Origin: Cryptococcus deneoformans JEC21
Taxonomy: Eukaryota; Basidiomycota; Tremellomycetes; Tremellales; Cryptococcaceae
Direction: 5' to 3'
NCBI RefSeq assembly: GCF_000091045.1
Contig: NC_006684.1
Location: 645,001-667,500, forward strand
DNA: 22,500 bases
Shown piece by piece: positions 19,417 to 22,500 of this stretch. The position numbers and the translations under genes were made by a program. The notes under the pieces are model-generated. The model saw only the letters and a program-made list of their open reading frames with translations, made no database searches and had not been told where the DNA came from. Each line of letters begins with the position of its first letter. The first letter of the stretch is position 1.

Positions 19417-20558
19417 TCATGCCCTCACGTTATAGGTCTGCGTACTTTTAATTCCACCTCCGGCAGCCTTCGGTTCCTCCTTATCGTCCAACCTAGGTTG
19501 TTCCTTTTCTGAATCCACGCATGCAATATCCCGTCCCCTGTCACCATCATCTTGGACCTCCTTGTCTACCATGAGACCATGACCGACCAAAGTGGGAGCT
19601 GTTGGCATGGGAGTGGTCGATGCACCCTCAATTCCCGCTTCGCTGTCTGATTGCTGCTTCTCAGCTTCCCTAGCACGGCGTCGCTTGGCAATGGGGTTGA
19701 GAATAAAGTAGAGAATAACTACAATGCTGTCGAGTATGACGACAAGAGCGTAAGACACCTATGTAACCTGTTAGTGGATGGACGGCAGGGTGAAGGAAGG
19801 AAAGGCAGATGAATAACTGACGAAAGCAGCGATATCAAGGTCTTCCCGGAAAAACAGGCTCAGAAAAGAAAAAACACCTCCCAGAATATCGACAACCATG
19901 AAAAGTACAGAAATGCCAATGACTTCACGATATTTGTAGATCTCCCAATATTGTGGTCTTGATATTTGTCAGCAGAGTTCCACGGACAACACGTTTTAGG
20001 CGGCTCACAGTAGCGCAACAGCCAAAAGGACGGCAGAGATATATCCATACATCAAGATTGGCCACTCTGATCCATTTCGTTGCCCCGCCTATGACCATGG
20101 TCAGCAATCTACTCGAACGAGCGCATTGATCGGTAACCTTACCCAGAGCGCATACACACTACCGGTCTCGAACCCGGCGAAAATACAACAAAAGCCGAAG
20201 AATATCGCCCACACGGATTTGAGAGAGTAGCCTCTGTCATAATGCAGACACTGACACCAAGAGACGGCGGCTAGCACTCCAAAGGCCTGTGGCTGGATCT
20301 GCAATGGGATAGATAGTTTCTGAGCCACGATGTAAGCACCAAGGAACAAAGATGCCAAAGCCCATATGCTTTTTTTTTTGGTCAGTGAATTTACCAGACT
20401 ATATAATGACAAAATATGACTCACAACATGAGTGAAGCTGATAACCCCTTGGTCGTCTTCTCGCGATGTGATTTGATGATTTGTGGAAGGATTTGAATCA
20501 TCCACAAGATCGCACCAATGGTCCCCAAAGCATTCTCGGCGGCGTGGTTCTCTTTCAT
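19417..20558 (-). CDS. PQ-loop repeat membrane protein (seven-helix, SWEET/SLC66-like fold)
   Basis: Five exons on the minus strand: 20558-20425, 20368-20143, 20088-20009, 19957-19822 and 19758-19417; 918 nt, 305 residues. Two PQ-loop repeats are visible: GTIGAILWMIQILPQIIKSH with Pro25-Gln26, then KTTKGLSASLMFIW; and LLPQYWEIYKYREVIGISVL with Pro148-Gln149, then FMVVDILGGVFSFLSLFF. Between and after them are hydrophobic segments (WALASLFLGAYIVAQ, VWAIFFGFCCIFAGF, ALVVILDSIVVILYFIL), consistent with seven helices. The C-terminal ~90 residues are basic then acidic and hydrophilic (KRRRAREAEKQQSDSEAG). PQ-loop proteins include lysosomal/vacuolar cationic amino acid and cystine exporters and Golgi/endosome proteins related to flippases; the substrate here is unknown. 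The first intron ends in an A-run directly before its AG, with no pyrimidine tract. Confidence 0.88.
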
Positions 20559-21080
20559 TGCCTGTAATGGTGTCGTGTGACTAGAGGAGCAGCAGTTACG
20601 GTGACGATAATCAAGAGACAGCAGGTCAATGCCGGTCTGTGAATCTCAAACTCTAGACGACGTGGTTATAAAAGTTGAGGGAAACAGACAATATTGGTAC
20701 AGTAAATCATGATTATGGTTCTATATTGGAGCGATAAGCCAGCAAGAGTTAATGGTAACGAGAGACGCATCATGAGCATGAGCTACTTCGGAAAAGAGAG
20801 ACGATTTTTCTCCGGCGACTCAACGGTTTAGGCAAAATTAGTAATTCCTGTAGGCGATTTCCGCCAAGCTCGCCTGGAAGTGCCTCCACCTACCTGCCTC
20901 AGCTTAGAATAGCGACCGCCAATAATAATTATGACAAATTTGCCAGAAAAGTTACTCACCCGCCGTAGAACATGGTGTGCTATTTTCGACAGCATGCATG
21001 CGACAAGCCATTCCGCATAGGTGGAATTGTAGGCAGTGATTGGCGAGATAGCAACGAACAGACGAACGACAGCACTTCTT
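20559..21080. promoter_or_regulatory. Upstream region of the PQ-loop gene, no other feature seen
   Basis: This stretch lies upstream of the minus-strand start at 20558. The only long frame (20828-21103, minus) has no family motif. I see no tRNA, repeat family or mobile element. It presumably holds the promoter of the PQ-loop gene and, at its right end, part of the promoter of a plus-strand transcript. Confidence 0.4.
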
Positions 21081-21933
21081 ATTGCCACGATTAATTGACT
21101 CACTTCGTCTTTATCTCTCTTCGCTTTCTCCCAATGACTTTTTTTACCCTTTCAATCTTCCTACCTCGACTATGCAACATTTTTACACGCCTTTACGTTT
21201 TCACACTCCCCATGGAAATGTTTCGTCTTGTTCCATGATCATCAACGGGGCAAACAAAGCAGCGGCTCTCGCGGATCGGGTAGAGCACGGACTATTGCGT
21301 CGTGGAGCGAGAACAGTCTTGATCTTTGCGCTGAAGGAGCCAAGGAGGTTTGCCAAATGGCAAATGATCATCAGCATCCTATCAACCTTGCTCATTCCTT
21401 TCGACAAATTGTCGTTTTAACCAAATCATCATTTTAGCTTCATCGCATCAACTATCGCCTATCGCCTACCGTGCAGTGGAGAGGTGGCGCAGATTGAAAG
21501 TAACAAGGCGAAAACGCAAGGACTGATACTACATCTCCGAGCCAATCCCCTATCTGGTATCTACACTAATATCTGCGATTTGAGGTCCCGACACGTGGCT
21601 ACCTCATCCGGAGGGTAAGCAAGTAGGGGCAGTTTGAACCGACTACCCGCGGAAGGTGTTCAGCGTGAATAAATTGCAGCAGTGTTCGGCAGAATCTGAG
21701 AGGTGAGCTTTCCACGATTACGTTCACCTGAATTAGGCTAGAAAATGTATCAGCCTTGTTCAGCTCTCGCTAGCCTCAAACTCATAGCGCGGAACCTGCT
21801 GGAAGTGGGTCGTTGGATGCGAAATCAGGATCTGTCTGTGCGTTGTCGGATACCTTTCTGGGTCTTGGGTGACCCACCACTGAGGGTGGTTGATGGTACC
21901 TCTGCACTAAAAGGTCTCACCATGCACTTTTAG
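21081..21933 (+). promoter_or_regulatory. CT-rich leader and unresolved 5' part of a plus-strand gene
   Basis: A strongly CT-rich stretch at about 21103-21170 (cttcgctttctcccaatgac) followed by ATG at 21172 resembles the transcription start regions of the other genes. Two overlapping frames (21172-21420 and 21228-21437) could contain a first coding exon, but neither has a family motif and no confident donor/acceptor pair joins them to what follows. The motif tatcgcc is repeated in tandem at about 21454-21467. An acceptor-like ctttttag, preceded by a branch-like cactaaa, ends at 21933. Confidence 0.3.
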
Positions 21934-22459
21934 CGGTACGCCCATTTCGCCATGCTCCCCGGAAATCTCTCCTATCAGCCGACTCTCACACCTGCCCCAG
22001 AGCTAAAAGCCCCCGCGTTGTTTCCTCAGTCCCTTCCATCCTCCCAGCTATCCACCACAGTTGACTCACCTACTTTGCCGCCCGCTAGGTCTCGTTCCGA
22101 TATGAACCAGTCGTCCTACGGGTATCTATTGGACCAACCCTCGCCAAAGAACCAGCCGCTAGAGCTGCATTTCCCCTCCATCACCCACCCGCCACACACC
22201 ACTGATGGCAGCGCCCATATCCCGAAACCTCATCCCCATCTGGCCAGTTAGCTATTCCATCCACAGACAAGTTTAGCTGACGTTATCACCATGCAGATTT
22301 CGCCTGTTATTTATATCAACTCTTATCCACAAGACCTCCCCAATAGCCTACTGCTAGACTGCTTAGAAGGATGCCCCGTTAAAATTACACTTCCACCTGT
22401 TGTACTGCCTGACGTCCGCCTCATGCCAGATGCCTATTATGACTGGATGCCCAGATCAG
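21934..22459 (+). CDS. Partial unknown gene, Pro/Ser-rich segment then possible RRM-like exon; model unresolved
   Basis: An open, Pro/Ser-rich frame runs from a possible acceptor at 21933 (first ATG at 21952) to TAG at 22249-22251, with stretches such as LTPAPELKAPALF and PKNQPLELHFPS. In the same frame, after the stop, a second open stretch starts at ATG 22291 with a good context (atcaccatg) and reads ISPVIYINSYPQDLPNSLLL, then VKITLPPVVLPD and YYDWMPRSG, ending at donor GTGCGT at 22460. VIYINSYP resembles the first strand (RNP2) of an RNA recognition motif, but this is weak. Either an intron removes the stop, or the gene starts at 22291 and the upstream frame is leader. A donor at 22135 (GTATCT) with acceptor before 22271 keeps frame; others are possible. 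The 3' end is outside the window. Confidence 0.35.
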
Positions 22460-22500
22460 GTGCGTGACATCAGTTGTTGCTCAGGCTCCACCACTGATTA

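Noticed and set aside
20160..20180. tRNA T-loop-like string (ggtctcgaacccggcg)
   Set aside because: It lies inside a conserved coding exon of the PQ-loop gene and has no surrounding cloverleaf.
20828..21103. 91-codon minus-strand frame upstream of the PQ-loop gene
   Set aside because: No family motif and no link by splicing to the PQ-loop gene, whose start at 20558 fits the family.
1..22500. Mobile element, CRISPR array, or laterally acquired cluster
   Set aside because: No terminal repeats, transposase or reverse-transcriptase motifs, no spaced direct repeats, and all recognised genes look like native, intron-bearing fungal genes.

Overview
The window looks like a stretch of basidiomycete yeast chromosome, most probably Cryptococcus or a close tremellomycete. 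The genes are intron-dense. Most introns are about 47-80 nt, with GTRNGT donors and CTAAC/CTGAC branch sites. CT-rich leaders precede start codons, and the encoded proteins are eukaryotic housekeeping families. I see no insertion sequence, CRISPR array, rRNA or tRNA. All gene models were spliced by hand from splice signals, frame continuity and recognisable protein motifs, so small exon-boundary errors are possible.

Layout, left to right: (1) 1-1127, minus, a MAT2B-like NAD(P)-binding protein whose C-terminus lies outside the window. (2) 1434-4776, plus, an IML2/TTC39-family protein in 12 exons. (3) 4777-7378, a 2.6 kb gap without a recognisable large gene but with a proline-rich 33-codon ORF, at least three intron-like signatures and the leader of the next gene. 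(4) 7379-11466, plus, a 1288-residue PH-domain protein. (5) 11660-12384, minus, a small multi-spanning membrane protein, convergent with gene 4. (6) 12714-15558, plus, PEX5, the PTS1 receptor of peroxisomal import. (7) 15650-16269, minus, RPB11, a core RNA polymerase II subunit. (8) 16907-18864, plus, a coiled-coil/PHD-like/chromodomain protein, the most interesting gene here. (9) 19417-20558, minus, a PQ-loop membrane protein. (10) From about 21.1 kb to the end, an uncertain gene entering from the left and leaving the window, possibly with an RRM-like exon.

The genes alternate in strand. Divergent pairs share compact promoters (1128-1433, 12385-12713, 16270-16906), and convergent pairs have short 3' gaps (91 bp between PEX5 and RPB11). 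There is no sign of a functional gene cluster: methionine/SAM metabolism, protein or organelle quality control, signalling, peroxisome import, transcription and chromatin genes are simply neighbours.

The observations most worth following are the PHD-like plus chromodomain protein (possibly a Polycomb-type histone reader) with two micro-exons splitting its zinc finger and a missing first zinc ligand; the spliced but ORF-poor 2.6 kb gap with a proline-rich small ORF; and the in-frame stop in the right-end gene.
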